From a virus: a stretch of DNA of 21,911 nucleotides. This document shows positions 1 to 5,617 of the stretch, piece by piece. The position numbers and the translations under genes were made by a program. The notes beneath the pieces are model-generated. The model was given only the letters and a program-made list of their open reading frames with translations. It was not told the origin of the DNA and ran no database searches. The stretch is from positions 1-21,911 of IMG/VR virus record IMGVR_UViG_3300047510_002822; one strand, written 5' to 3'. Within the stretch, counting starts at the first letter, position 1. Every line of letters starts with the position of its first letter.

Positions 1-122
1 ACGCAAACATCTCGATCCTCTCCCATTTTTGATCTGTAGGTATCTATATCAAAAATAGGATGAACTAGATTAAGTAGATCATCTGATCTTAATCCTTCAT
101 TAAGCTGCTGGTTGTTCTGCAT
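1..122 (-). CDS. Partial conserved phage protein, N-terminus only
   Basis: This leftward reading frame is cut by the window edge; only about 40 residues are present. The ATG at 122 lies inside the end of the 177-aa gene, giving a 23-base overlap in another frame. An AGGA sits about 8 bases upstream of the ATG. The visible protein begins MQNNQQL, and residues 19-36 read like ordinary folded-protein sequence (LVHPIFDID, then YRSKMGED). The frame stays open across the whole edge, whereas the frame with the neighbouring ATG closes after three codons. I do not recognise the function. The overlap suggests it is co-translated with the 177-aa gene. Without the rest of the gene I can only say that it is probably real. 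Confidence 0.55.
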   Translation of the reverse strand, partial: MQNNQQLNEGLRSDDLLNLVHPIFDIDTYRSKMGEDRDVC

Positions 123-633
123 TAGCTTGATCCTGTACTTGTGTTTCTGATGCGTCAACATTAGTGTTAACAACGCCGAACTGATTTATGATATCTTCTA
201 CTTTATTTTTGTCTAAATTCTTATAACCACGATTAATGTCCTGCATTAATTTTTTAGGCATCAAAATTTTAACTAACCAGATATCTTCGATATCGATTTT
301 ACCTTTGCGTGTTCCTGGTCTTATATCATCAGGAGTTTTAATTTTTCTTACTTTTTTTAGGGTCGATTCTGCAAATTTAACTTTGCACCCGTAATCTAAT
401 AATCTCATTCCGCCTCTAGGCTCGGGCATACGATCTTTTGGCCACATAAAGGTACACTCTACAAAATACCTGTGTTCCTTAGGACCCGCCACTAATTGCC
501 CGTCTAACCAATTATCATAGACATAGGTATCTAGCTCGTCTATAACACGTTCAAAATCTTTAAGTAAATTTAAGCTATTATTAGAACCGTAGATTTGTTC
601 TATATTGCTTATGATATCTTTTATATCTGCCAT
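100..633 (-). CDS. Conserved hypothetical phage protein (177 aa)
   Basis: This is a soluble protein of 177 residues with no signal peptide or membrane segment. The N-terminal 35 residues look helical. The middle is beta-rich with a tryptophan, proline and glycine cluster (FMWPKDRMPEPRGG, about residues 63-76). The last 25 residues are a low-complexity tail rich in Q, A and N. The ATG at 633 is preceded by GGGAG at good spacing. A TAAATAC box at 648-656 lies just upstream and is a candidate late promoter. The gene diverges from phoH and overlaps the truncated gene at the left edge. I have the impression that it belongs to a family conserved in T4-like marine phages, but I cannot name a function. 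A structural or assembly role is possible because of the late-type box, but this is inference. Confidence 0.8.
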   Translation of the reverse strand: MADIKDIISNIEQIYGSNNSLNLLKDFERVIDELDTYVYDNWLDGQLVAGPKEHRYFVECTFMWPKDRMPEPRGGMRLLDYGCKVKFAESTLKKVRKIKTPDDIRPGTRKGKIDIEDIWLVKILMPKKLMQDINRGYKNLDKNKVEDIINQFGVVNTNVDASETQVQDQANAEQPAA

Positions 634-647
634 GGAGTTCTCCCAAT

Positions 648-656
648 GTATTTATT
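648..656 (-). promoter_or_regulatory. Candidate T4-type late promoter for the 177-aa gene
   Basis: The minus strand reads AATAAATAC here, close to the T4 late box TATAAATAC. If it is used with T4 geometry, transcription would start near 643, leaving a leader of only about 10 bases that begins right at the Shine-Dalgarno. The match is good but the leader is very short, so the assignment is tentative. Confidence 0.4.
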
Positions 657-679
657 CCGCCTAAAACTTAAACATAACT

Positions 680-685
680 TATAAT
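680..685 (+). promoter_or_regulatory. TATAAT box upstream of phoH
   Basis: A perfect sigma-70 type TATAAT lies about 95 bases upstream of phoH in an AT-rich stretch. There is no recognisable TTGACA-like element at 16-18 bases spacing and no extended TG. It could serve as an early or middle promoter, or be a chance AT-rich match. Confidence 0.25.
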
Positions 686-699
686 AAAATAGGCTTCCG

Positions 700-708
700 G
701 TTAAATAC
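700..708 (+). promoter_or_regulatory. Candidate late-type promoter for phoH
   Basis: The plus strand reads GTTAAATAC, sharing TAAATAC with the boxes upstream of other genes in this window. With T4 late geometry the transcript would begin near 713, which is exactly where the leader hairpin begins. That coincidence supports the call, but the second base departs from the T4 consensus. Confidence 0.35.
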
Positions 709-712
709 GTTT

Positions 713-756
713 GTGTTCGGCTACGGACACTACGGTTTGAGGTCCGTGCCTAACAC
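713..756 (+). promoter_or_regulatory. 5'-leader hairpin upstream of phoH
   Basis: A long interrupted inverted repeat is visible. Bases 713-717 (GTGTT) pair with 752-756 (AACAC), 719-721 (GGC) with 748-750 (GCC), and 723-728 (ACGGAC) with 742-747 (GTCCGT). This leaves one mismatch, one bulged T and a 13-base loop at 729-741. The 14 base pairs are GC-rich in an otherwise AT-rich leader. The hairpin ends 6 bases before the Shine-Dalgarno AGGAGG (about 762-768), and there is no T-tract, so it is not a terminator. It could stabilise the mRNA 5' end or control phoH translation. Confidence 0.6.
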
Positions 757-779
757 GTTTAAAGGAGGGCTAACCTTAT

Positions 780-1514
780 ATGAAGCGTAAAAGAGCAGCA
801 GTACTGAAAGCTACTAATTATCAAGAAGAGTCTAATGTAATAAAGCTAGTTGATAAAAATTATCAAAAGCGCCCGAAAGTCCAGTTATACCCAAAAAATC
901 TTAATCAAGAAAACTACCTGTTAAAACTTAACAATGAGCAAAAAATGATAATTTTTGCCATAGGTCCAGCAGGCACGGGTAAAACTATGTTAGCTGTACA
1001 GTGGGCGATAGACCAGTTGAAATACGGGTCAACTACGAAAATTGTTATTACTAGACCAGCTGTTTCAGTAGATGAACAACACGGATTTTTACCGGGAGAC
1101 CTACAGCAAAAAATGGAACCTTGGACTAAACCGATAATGGATGTTTTCGCCGAGAACTACAATGCTAGAGAAATTACTAACATGATAACCGAGGGGGTGA
1201 TTGAAACCAGTCCTTTAGCATATATGAGAGGCCGAACATTTAAAAATGCTGTAATCATCGCAGATGAGATGCAGAATGCTACACCTAGTCAAATGAAGAT
1301 GCTGCTTACTAGGTTAGGTCAGGGTTCTAAGATGATTGTTACTGGAGATTTGCAACAGGCAGACCGTCCTTCAAACAACGGACTGCTCGAGTTCCTTGGG
1401 TTGTATAACAACTTTGCAAATCACAGATATGTAGATATCTGTCACTTCACAGTAGGTGACGTTGAACGCCACGAGGCGGTTAAGGAGATACTAGCAATAT
1501 ACGGAGATGATTAA
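780..1514 (+). CDS. phoH: PhoH-like P-loop ATPase
   Basis: This is a PhoH-family ATPase of 244 residues, the short form common in marine phages; the family is associated with RNA metabolism and, in cellular bacteria, with phosphate limitation. The Walker A motif GPAGTGKT is at residues 62-69. A conserved TRPAVSVDEQHGFLPGD block follows at 91-107, then the Walker B segment AVIIADEMQN at 157-166 and a sensor-like TGDLQQ at 188-193. There is no membrane segment. The ATG at 780 is preceded by a strong AGGAGG about 11 bases upstream, itself preceded by the leader hairpin. It is the only clearly rightward gene in this part of the window, and its stop codon overlaps that of the converging 80-aa gene. 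Its exact role in phage infection is not established; the family assignment is very secure. Confidence 0.95.
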   Translation: MKRKRAAVLKATNYQEESNVIKLVDKNYQKRPKVQLYPKNLNQENYLLKLNNEQKMIIFAIGPAGTGKTMLAVQWAIDQLKYGSTTKIVITRPAVSVDEQHGFLPGDLQQKMEPWTKPIMDVFAENYNAREITNMITEGVIETSPLAYMRGRTFKNAVIIADEMQNATPSQMKMLLTRLGQGSKMIVTGDLQQADRPSNNGLLEFLGLYNNFANHRYVDICHFTVGDVERHEAVKEILAIYGDD

Positions 1515-1753
1515 TCTTTAGGAAGATAGGGGGTCAATTGATCCCCTAACAATCTTTTATAGAATTCTAACATATCATCGAAGCCAGCCTGAGGATTGAT
1601 AGAATTCATAATACACTTCTTCTCTTTAAAATCTAAAATGACTTTAGAAGTTTGGTAGTGCCGAGTTTTTAGACTATTTTTAAAATCGGTAATTTCGTCC
1701 CATTTGCCGTTGGGTTTCTGGATGTACGAAACTAACATATATCTATATTTCAT
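1511..1753 (-). CDS. Hypothetical protein (80 aa)
   Basis: This small basic protein has 80 residues and aromatic-rich ends ([17 protein letters not shown] at the start and PYLPKD at the end). It has no membrane segment or recognisable motif; the alternation of hydrophobic and charged residues suggests a compact alpha/beta domain. Its ATG overlaps the stop of the ferredoxin gene (ATGA), so it is probably translated by coupling from it. It is the last gene of the leftward block, and its stop overlaps the phoH stop from the other side. I do not recognise the family. Its position after the ferredoxin makes a functional link possible, but the sequence alone does not support one. Confidence 0.75.
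   Translation of the reverse strand: MKYRYMLVSYIQKPNGKWDEITDFKNSLKTRHYQTSKVILDFKEKKCIMNSINPQAGFDDMLEFYKRLLGDQLTPYLPKD
1528..1547 (+). terminator. Possible phoH terminator hairpin inside the converging gene
   Basis: AGGGG at 1528-1532 pairs with CCCCT at 1543-1547, with one G-T wobble and two further pairs closing an AATT loop, giving an 8-bp stem. It starts 14 bases after the phoH stop. A short T-rich run (TCTTTTAT) follows only after five bases, so it is a weak intrinsic terminator at best. It lies within the last codons of the 80-aa gene on the other strand. Confidence 0.35.
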
Positions 1754-2073
1754 TCTTCCAACAATGGTAACTTATTAGGTTTACCATCCCATTCTTCAGA
1801 ATCCGGTAATGACGATTTCTTTTTAGTGATATTCGGCCATTTAGAGCTTAGTCTACGATTTAAATCTGTCCAAAATACTATATCAATGTCTTTATCGTTG
1901 TCTGGAACGATAGCATCAACAGGACACTCAGGAACACACACCGCACAATCAATACATTCGTCTGGATTGATTGCTAAAAAATTTGGACCTTCGTAAAAAC
2001 AATCAACTGGACATACTTCTACACAATCAGTATGTTTGCATTTAATACAGTTTTCTGTAACCAAATAACTCAT
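1750..2073 (-). CDS. fdxA: 7Fe ferredoxin (3Fe-4S / 4Fe-4S), FdxA type
   Basis: This is a full-length bacterial FdxA-type ferredoxin of 107 residues, a small soluble electron carrier. The first cysteine cluster (C9, C12, C17, C21-P) and the second (C40, C43, C46, C50-P) match the Azotobacter ferredoxin I pattern. By homology C9, C17 and C50 would hold the 3Fe-4S cluster, and C21, C40, C43 and C46 the 4Fe-4S cluster. The C-terminal extension with WPNIT and the WDG motif is typical of FdxA and is intact. The ATG overlaps the clamp loader stop (TAATG), with AAGGA in front. An 80-aa gene follows with an ATGA overlap. Nothing in the window encodes its electron donor or acceptor, so it probably serves host enzymes or a phage reductase encoded elsewhere. 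It is an auxiliary metabolic gene candidate, very likely acquired from a bacterium. Confidence 0.93.
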   Translation of the reverse strand: MSYLVTENCIKCKHTDCVEVCPVDCFYEGPNFLAINPDECIDCAVCVPECPVDAIVPDNDKDIDIVFWTDLNRRLSSKWPNITKKKSSLPDSEEWDGKPNKLPLLEE

Positions 2074-2990
2074 TATACTATCCTTGCAAGTTTGACTAAA
2101 GTAGCAGATAAATTTATTTCTGGATCAACTATCAAAGTATGATCCACTAATCCTTGTTTGATAATCAAAATAGCTTTGTCCTGATTGTCTTCTGAACCAA
2201 AAATATCTAAATTGTTATATAACCAAACAAATACTTCTTCCATTTCCTCTGCTCGAAGTTTTCCGCAGAGCATTTTTCGAGCCTCGTTGATTTTTCCTTC
2301 TTTGAACAATTTTACCATGTCAAATTTCCAATCGGCTTCACCTGCATCTCCCTTATTAGGAGCTGCCAATTTATTATCTTGAACATTTTGTTGGATCAGA
2401 TTAATACATTTGCGAAGATCAGGATAAGTTACTTTGACATAATTATCTAGAGTTTCAAGATCGAACTCCACAGCCTCTTCAACAAGAACAGTAGCAACAC
2501 GAGCGGTAAACTCAGTAAGATCCGTTCGCTCAACGTGAAATCCTTGACATCGTGAGTGTATAGCAGGGATAATACGATTAGGGTAGTTACAGGTGAGGAT
2601 GAAACGAGAAGTTGCATGGTACTCCTCCATGACCCCACGTAACGCTGCCTGAGCGTTCGGACTAAGATAATCAGCTTCATCTAATAGCACCACCTTGAAT
2701 GGTCCAAATGGAATCATCTGGACAAAATTTGTAATTTTATCACGCACATCATCTACCGAATTGGTACGACTTGCGTTAATTTCTAATACATCATAATCTT
2801 CAATTCCTAACTCTTGGATAAGAATCTTAGCAAGAGTAGTCTTACCTATGCCAGCTGTTCCGCTTAGTAATAGATGCGGAATGCTTTTGTCTTTGATCCA
2901 GGTTGCGATCTGTTTACGCTGATGGTCATCTCTAAAGACATAACCATCAATTGTTTTCGGACGATACTTCTCTACCCATAGTTCTTTCAT
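2073..2990 (-). CDS. 44: Sliding-clamp loader ATPase subunit, T4 gp44 / RFC-small type
   Basis: This is an AAA+ clamp loader subunit of 305 residues that opens and loads the replicative sliding clamp, as T4 gp44 does. The N-terminal [13 protein letters not shown] (5-17) is the signature of RFC-type loaders. Walker A GTAGIGKT is at 44-51, Walker B VVLLDEAD at 100-107, and the SRC arginine-finger motif at 146-148. The C-terminal helical collar domain fills the remainder. I chose the ATG at 2990 because GAGGA lies 7 bases upstream and the family begins at this point; an in-frame ATG at 3026 would add 12 residues with no homologous counterpart. The start overlaps a 41-aa ORF by 44 bases, and the stop overlaps the ferredoxin start. 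The partner subunit (gp62) and the clamp (gp45) are not in this window. Confidence 0.93.
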   Translation of the reverse strand: MKELWVEKYRPKTIDGYVFRDDHQRKQIATWIKDKSIPHLLLSGTAGIGKTTLAKILIQELGIEDYDVLEINASRTNSVDDVRDKITNFVQMIPFGPFKVVLLDEADYLSPNAQAALRGVMEEYHATSRFILTCNYPNRIIPAIHSRCQGFHVERTDLTEFTARVATVLVEEAVEFDLETLDNYVKVTYPDLRKCINLIQQNVQDNKLAAPNKGDAGEADWKFDMVKLFKEGKINEARKMLCGKLRAEEMEEVFVWLYNNLDIFGSEDNQDKAILIIKQGLVDHTLIVDPEINLSATLVKLARIV

Positions 2991-3072
2991 TTTTTTCCTC
3001 TGTGTCTTTAGCCCAGTCGCCTTCAATTATATAGCAAGGTTCGGGCGGTTCGTGATATTCATCATCGTTCAT
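2947..3072 (-). CDS. Small acidic ORF overlapping the clamp loader start (41 aa)
   Basis: This short reading frame has a strong GAGGA Shine-Dalgarno about 7 bases before its ATG at 3072. That ATG overlaps the stop of the preceding 55-aa membrane protein gene (ATGA). The protein starts MNDDEYHEPPEPCY and is acidic and proline-rich up to about residue 27. Its last third lies in the overlap with the clamp loader and is probably dictated by that gene. Because the ribosome-binding site and coupling are good, I think it is translated, perhaps mainly to feed ribosomes to the clamp loader start. No function is recognisable. Confidence 0.55.
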   Translation of the reverse strand: MNDDEYHEPPEPCYIIEGDWAKDTEEKNERTMGREVSSENN

Positions 3073-3236
3073 ACCAATTCCTCAGCGATACCTAGAACTT
3101 CGGCTAATACAATACATAAACCAGCTAACCAAAAGTTTCCAGCCATTAATACACCACCGGCAAATATTCTGATTCCACTTTTTGCAAGACTCACATAAAA
3201 GTGTCCTTTGCTGGTATCTTTAGGCTGTATGTTCAT
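3069..3236 (-). CDS. Small membrane protein (55 aa)
   Basis: This is a 55-residue reading frame with one hydrophobic segment at about residues 23-50 (from IFAGGVLMAGNFW to AEVLGI), rich in glycine and alanine. A polar N-terminus (MNIQPKDTSKGHFY) precedes it. The ATG at 3236 overlaps the stop of the upstream 64-aa membrane protein gene, and its own stop overlaps the next small ORF. This double ATGA coupling and the clean transmembrane segment argue that it is real. It may be a one- or two-pass inner-membrane protein. It does not resemble a recognisable holin or spanin, so no function is assigned. Confidence 0.75.
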   Translation of the reverse strand: MNIQPKDTSKGHFYVSLAKSGIRIFAGGVLMAGNFWLAGLCIVLAEVLGIAEELV

Positions 3237-3427
3237 TTATGTTCTTTCTTTAGTTCTTGAGGTTCTGCAAATCTTACGTTCGGGTCTATTATTTTGTAGA
3301 TTCCCACAGGCTTCCAATATTTGTGTACAAGATTATTAATAATTAAAATAGCGATTACCCATACTATTGCGGCTAACATAGTTAAAATACTACTGGCTAA
3401 AAACATAGCCGCATGGTCCATATTCAT
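3233..3427 (-). CDS. Small single-pass membrane protein (64 aa)
   Basis: This 64-residue protein has a strong transmembrane helix at about residues 8-32 (FLASSILTMLAAIVWVIAIL onward). A cytoplasmic-looking polar tail containing PNVRFAEPQELKKEHK follows. The N-terminus is short and contains MDHAAM; a second in-frame ATG two codons in is an alternative start. The start overlaps the stop of the cytidylyltransferase gene and the stop overlaps the next small membrane protein. It could be one of a pair of interacting membrane proteins. I do not recognise the family. Confidence 0.75.
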   Translation of the reverse strand: MNMDHAAMFLASSILTMLAAIVWVIAILIINNLVHKYWKPVGIYKIIDPNVRFAEPQELKKEHK

Positions 3428-3858
3428 TGTTTTAATCCTTTTTCTACTTCTGCGGCTACTACACGATTCCGCAATTCTGTTGTTGAAAAACTGTGTTGGC
3501 GCCTGTTGAAATAAAATTCAATTCCTTTAGCAATACATTCGTACTTTCCAGTGAATTCTTTTTCTTGATATTCATCTCCTAATATTCTAACAGTAATAGG
3601 ATAAGAAAGCAAGATGTCTACTAATTCTTTTTCAGTAGAATAGGGGATTACTTCGTCGATATACTTGCAGGCTTTAAGTTGTACGAATCTTTCAAATACA
3701 CTTTGTACAGGCTTGTTTTTTTCTGTCGGTCTATCTATAGTAGGATCTGTTTGTAAACCTACAATGAGATAGTCGCATTGTTTTTTGGCTTCTTCTAACA
3801 TCAAAAGATGTCCGGCATGAAACAGATCAAAGGTTGAGCAGGTAAATCCTATCTTCAT
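3424..3858 (-). CDS. TagD-like cytidylyltransferase / nucleotidyltransferase
   Basis: This is a HxGH-superfamily nucleotidyltransferase of 144 residues resembling glycerol-3-phosphate cytidylyltransferase. The MKIGFTCSTFDLFHAGH start places the HxGH motif at residues 14-17. The conserved GDEY is at 94-97, and the C-terminal nucleotide-binding signature (RRQHSFSTTELRNR) is at 119-132 with its STT at 125-127. It would transfer a nucleotide from CTP or ATP to a phosphorylated alcohol or sugar; the natural substrate cannot be read from the sequence. I prefer the ATG at 3858, which overlaps the stop of the MazG-like gene (ATGA) and puts the first beta strand at the N-terminus. An in-frame ATG at 3885 would add nine residues inside the MazG gene. 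It could act in surface-sugar or lipid modification, or in cofactor metabolism. Confidence 0.85.
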   Translation of the reverse strand: MKIGFTCSTFDLFHAGHLLMLEEAKKQCDYLIVGLQTDPTIDRPTEKNKPVQSVFERFVQLKACKYIDEVIPYSTEKELVDILLSYPITVRILGDEYQEKEFTGKYECIAKGIEFYFNRRQHSFSTTELRNRVVAAEVEKGLKQ

Positions 3859-4265
3859 AGGATATCCATTTCCGGCGAGATCCATCCATTACCGTTATCT
3901 TTAGAAACAAAAGGTTTTAAGTTAGGAGGTTCCCAGCCCAATGGTTTGAGAACTTTACCATCTTCACGTTTACGAACTTTGCCTGTTTCTTTGTCAATCT
4001 TGGCAAAGTTAGTACGCATTACTTCTTTCCAGGCGCCTTCAGCGTCTGCACCCATAGAATGAATAGTGCCGATGGTAACAACAAGAATATCTATTAGTGC
4101 ATCTAACGTTTCTACTTTGTCATTATTATCAACAGCTACGGCTAATTCTCTATGTTCTTCTTGAATGAGTTTAAGATACATATTGAATTGATCTTGATTG
4201 AATGTGTCGGTGCTTTGATCACAGGCTCTCATGAACTTTTCTTGATCTCTAAAAGCATTGGTCAT
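3855..4265 (-). CDS. mazG: MazG-like nucleotide pyrophosphohydrolase
   Basis: This 136-residue all-alpha pyrophosphohydrolase belongs to the MazG / phosphoribosyl-ATP pyrophosphatase-like superfamily. It is expected to cleave nucleoside triphosphates to monophosphate and pyrophosphate with Mg2+. The metal-binding pattern is visible as EEHRE at 36-40 and ETLDALIDIL at 52-61 (E52, D55, D59). The C-terminal part with KVRKREDGKVLKPLGWEPPN is a familiar phage version of the family. AAGGAAA precedes the ATG, overlapping the stop of the 79-aa gene. The downstream cytidylyltransferase starts inside its stop codon. In cyanophages MazG has been proposed to alter host nucleotide pools; the substrate here is unknown. 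Confidence 0.88.
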   Translation of the reverse strand: MTNAFRDQEKFMRACDQSTDTFNQDQFNMYLKLIQEEHRELAVAVDNNDKVETLDALIDILVVTIGTIHSMGADAEGAWKEVMRTNFAKIDKETGKVRKREDGKVLKPLGWEPPNLKPFVSKDNGNGWISPEMDIL

Positions 4266-4274
4266 TTGATTTCC

Positions 4275-4514
4275 TTAGGACTTTAGAATGTTAATAATAC
4301 GCTTCTTTTCTTGTTCTTGCAACCAGTCTTTTTCCAACTGGCCGAAATCAGGAGCATCGTTTATTGATTGGTCTATGATATTTTTAAGAATGTATAATTC
4401 TTTTTTGAATTCAAAAGAAGTGAAACCGTCGTTATATGCACTGTTACATTCTCTTGATAGGGAATGTATCTGGTTGACTATGTCAGCCAAATCCCAACTC
4501 TTTTTTAATCCCAT
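4275..4514 (-). CDS. Hypothetical helical protein (79 aa)
   Basis: This 79-residue protein is predicted by eye to be mostly alpha-helical, with regularly spaced hydrophobic residues (VNQIHSLSREC, then LYILKNIIDQSI) and a charged C-terminal helix (LEKDWLQEQEKKRIINILK). There is no signal peptide or membrane segment. The ATG at 4514 overlaps the stop of the co-chaperonin gene (TAATG), so the two are probably coupled. The stop codon region supplies the Shine-Dalgarno of the MazG-like gene. I do not recognise it. Confidence 0.75.
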   Translation of the reverse strand: MGLKKSWDLADIVNQIHSLSRECNSAYNDGFTSFEFKKELYILKNIIDQSINDAPDFGQLEKDWLQEQEKKRIINILKS

Positions 4515-4912
4515 TATTTTATAAAATCTTCTGGGCGTATAGTTGTACTGGATCCGTGACCAAATTCTTGTCCTATGTAGGCATCATTGGGTCTTTCGTC
4601 AGCAACGGCTAGAATACTAGAAACTTCTACCTTTTGAATCTCTTTCTCACTGTCACCGTCGTTGATTTTTATTTTTCTGGTCCAACGACCGTGTTCTATC
4701 AAGATCCATTGACCTTCTTTGATATCTTCTTGCTTGGGACCTACTTTGTATACTTTACCCCATCTAGGTTTAACACCGTGAGCCTTACCGTCATCGCTTA
4801 GAATTACGATACCACCCATAGTTGTTTGTTCTCCCAGATCCATATCTGTGATGATTACGTCATCGTGTAACGCACGAATTTTTATATGTTTTACATCGTA
4901 GGCAGTGACCAT
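4514..4912 (-). CDS. GroES-like co-chaperonin, T4 gp31 analogue
   Basis: This 132-residue protein aligns by eye with GroES along about 105 residues. IRALHDDVIITDMD (12-25) corresponds to GroES RPLHDRVIVKR. EQTTMGGIVIL (28-38) is the mobile loop with the GGIVI hydrophobic anchor that contacts GroEL. GKVYKVGP (52-59) and VSSILAVAD (97-105) are the following strands. The last 27 residues, ending GHGSSTTIRPEDFIK, form an extension not found in GroES. In T4, gp31 replaces GroES so that GroEL can fold the capsid protein; the same role is likely here. AGAGGT lies before the ATG at 4912, next to the stop of the 76-aa gene. The family call is confident; the specific substrate is inferred. Confidence 0.9.
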   Translation of the reverse strand: MVTAYDVKHIKIRALHDDVIITDMDLGEQTTMGGIVILSDDGKAHGVKPRWGKVYKVGPKQEDIKEGQWILIEHGRWTRKIKINDGDSEKEIQKVEVSSILAVADERPNDAYIGQEFGHGSSTTIRPEDFIK

Positions 4913-4914
4913 AA

Positions 4915-5145
4915 TTACCTCTTGTTACCTCGAGATCCCAATTCTTCTTTGATTGCTCTAGGATTATTTTTATAATAATCTTGTAGAATTTCTTCTCTAG
5001 TTTTAACGACTTTACCACCGGTTCCGATGATATCCCCGCGAGCATTCATTTTAGCATTTCCTACAGCAGGTTCTTTTTCATTTTTAAGAGCTAGCTTTTC
5101 TAGATCAACTTCTTTGCCTCGCATACTTGTGTATGATTTACCCAT
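4915..5145 (-). CDS. Conserved small phage protein (76 aa)
   Basis: This basic, hydrophilic 76-residue protein begins MGKSYTSMRGKEVDLEKL. It has a glycine- and lysine-rich centre (NARGDIIGTGGKVVKTREE, about 35-53) and ends EELGSRGNKR. It has no membrane segment and little hydrophobic core, so it may be partly disordered or work as part of a complex. I recall similar small proteins in T4-like marine phages but cannot assign a function. A strong AAGGAG, formed by the end of the upstream DnaE-like gene, precedes the ATG at 5145. The co-chaperonin gene follows with a two-base gap, so an assembly or virion role is possible. Confidence 0.8.
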   Translation of the reverse strand: MGKSYTSMRGKEVDLEKLALKNEKEPAVGNAKMNARGDIIGTGGKVVKTREEILQDYYKNNPRAIKEELGSRGNKR

Positions 5146-5146
5146 T

Positions 5147-5617
5147 TTATATCTCCTTGAAGAATTCTTCTATTGGTAATTTGTATTTAACACTGTCTAT
5201 CCTGTGTACCCCTATCAAATAGAGTACATAACTAGCTACGCTCGAACCTCGCCCTACACCCCAGACTATATTGTTAGCACGAAGTGTGTCAACTATATAT
5301 TTCATAGTTTTTAACATAGGAATCATATTGTATTTGGCAAATAATCTAAGTTCTTCAACTACTCGTTCTTTAGTTTCAGGAGTAGGGCAACGTTGGTATA
5401 ACCAATCTAAAATATCCATCGTTTGGTATTTCTCTGGAATAAACCAATTTGATGGATCGATACTAGCTGGAGGGATTGGATAACTTAAATGCTCTTGATA
5501 TACTCGATCTATATATTTCTCGAGATCGTCAGAACAGAGACAATGGTCTAGGATTTCTGGACCATGTTTTAGTATGCCTTTGATTAATTGTTCTTCAGTG
5601 TTAATTTCAGTCCACAT
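5147..5617 (-). CDS. DnaE/PolC-like nucleotide-binding fragment, lacking catalytic aspartates
   Basis: This 156-residue protein has a C-terminal half resembling the palm of bacterial DNA polymerase III alpha. At about 118-128 it reads VWGVGRGSSVA, like the DnaE VGPGRGSxxGS loop. It continues with YLIGVHRIDSVKYKL and EEFF, matching the DnaE run ITDxDPLxYxLLFERF. A helical stretch before it (LRLFAKYNMIPMLKTMKYIV) also corresponds to DnaE. The protein stops where DnaE carries its PDFDxDF catalytic aspartates, so it cannot be a polymerase by itself. The frame is intact, the start overlaps the upstream gene by 11 bases, and the stop region provides the next Shine-Dalgarno. This suggests a functional small protein rather than a pseudogene. 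It may bind nucleotides or DNA ends, but its role is unknown. Confidence 0.75.
   Translation of the reverse strand: MWTEINTEEQLIKGILKHGPEILDHCLCSDDLEKYIDRVYQEHLSYPIPPASIDPSNWFIPEKYQTMDILDWLYQRCPTPETKERVVEELRLFAKYNMIPMLKTMKYIVDTLRANNIVWGVGRGSSVASYVLYLIGVHRIDSVKYKLPIEEFFKEI

Noticed and set aside
713-756. phoH leader hairpin as an intrinsic terminator or tRNA-like structure
   Set aside because: There is no T-tract after the stem on either strand and no cloverleaf; a leader element fits better.
2447-2680. Leftward 77-codon frame inside the clamp loader gene that looks like a membrane protein
   Set aside because: Its hydrophobicity results from reading the clamp loader codons in another frame; there is no independent start signal.
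4860-5045. Leftward 61-codon frame overlapping the 76-aa and co-chaperonin genes
   Set aside because: Both overlapped genes have better starts and conserved-looking proteins; this frame is a shifted reading of the same DNA.
5147-5617. DnaE-like fragment as a pseudogene or frameshifted polymerase
   Set aside because: The flanking sequence in all frames belongs to other intact genes, and no further DnaE motifs are seen nearby, so there is no broken larger gene here.
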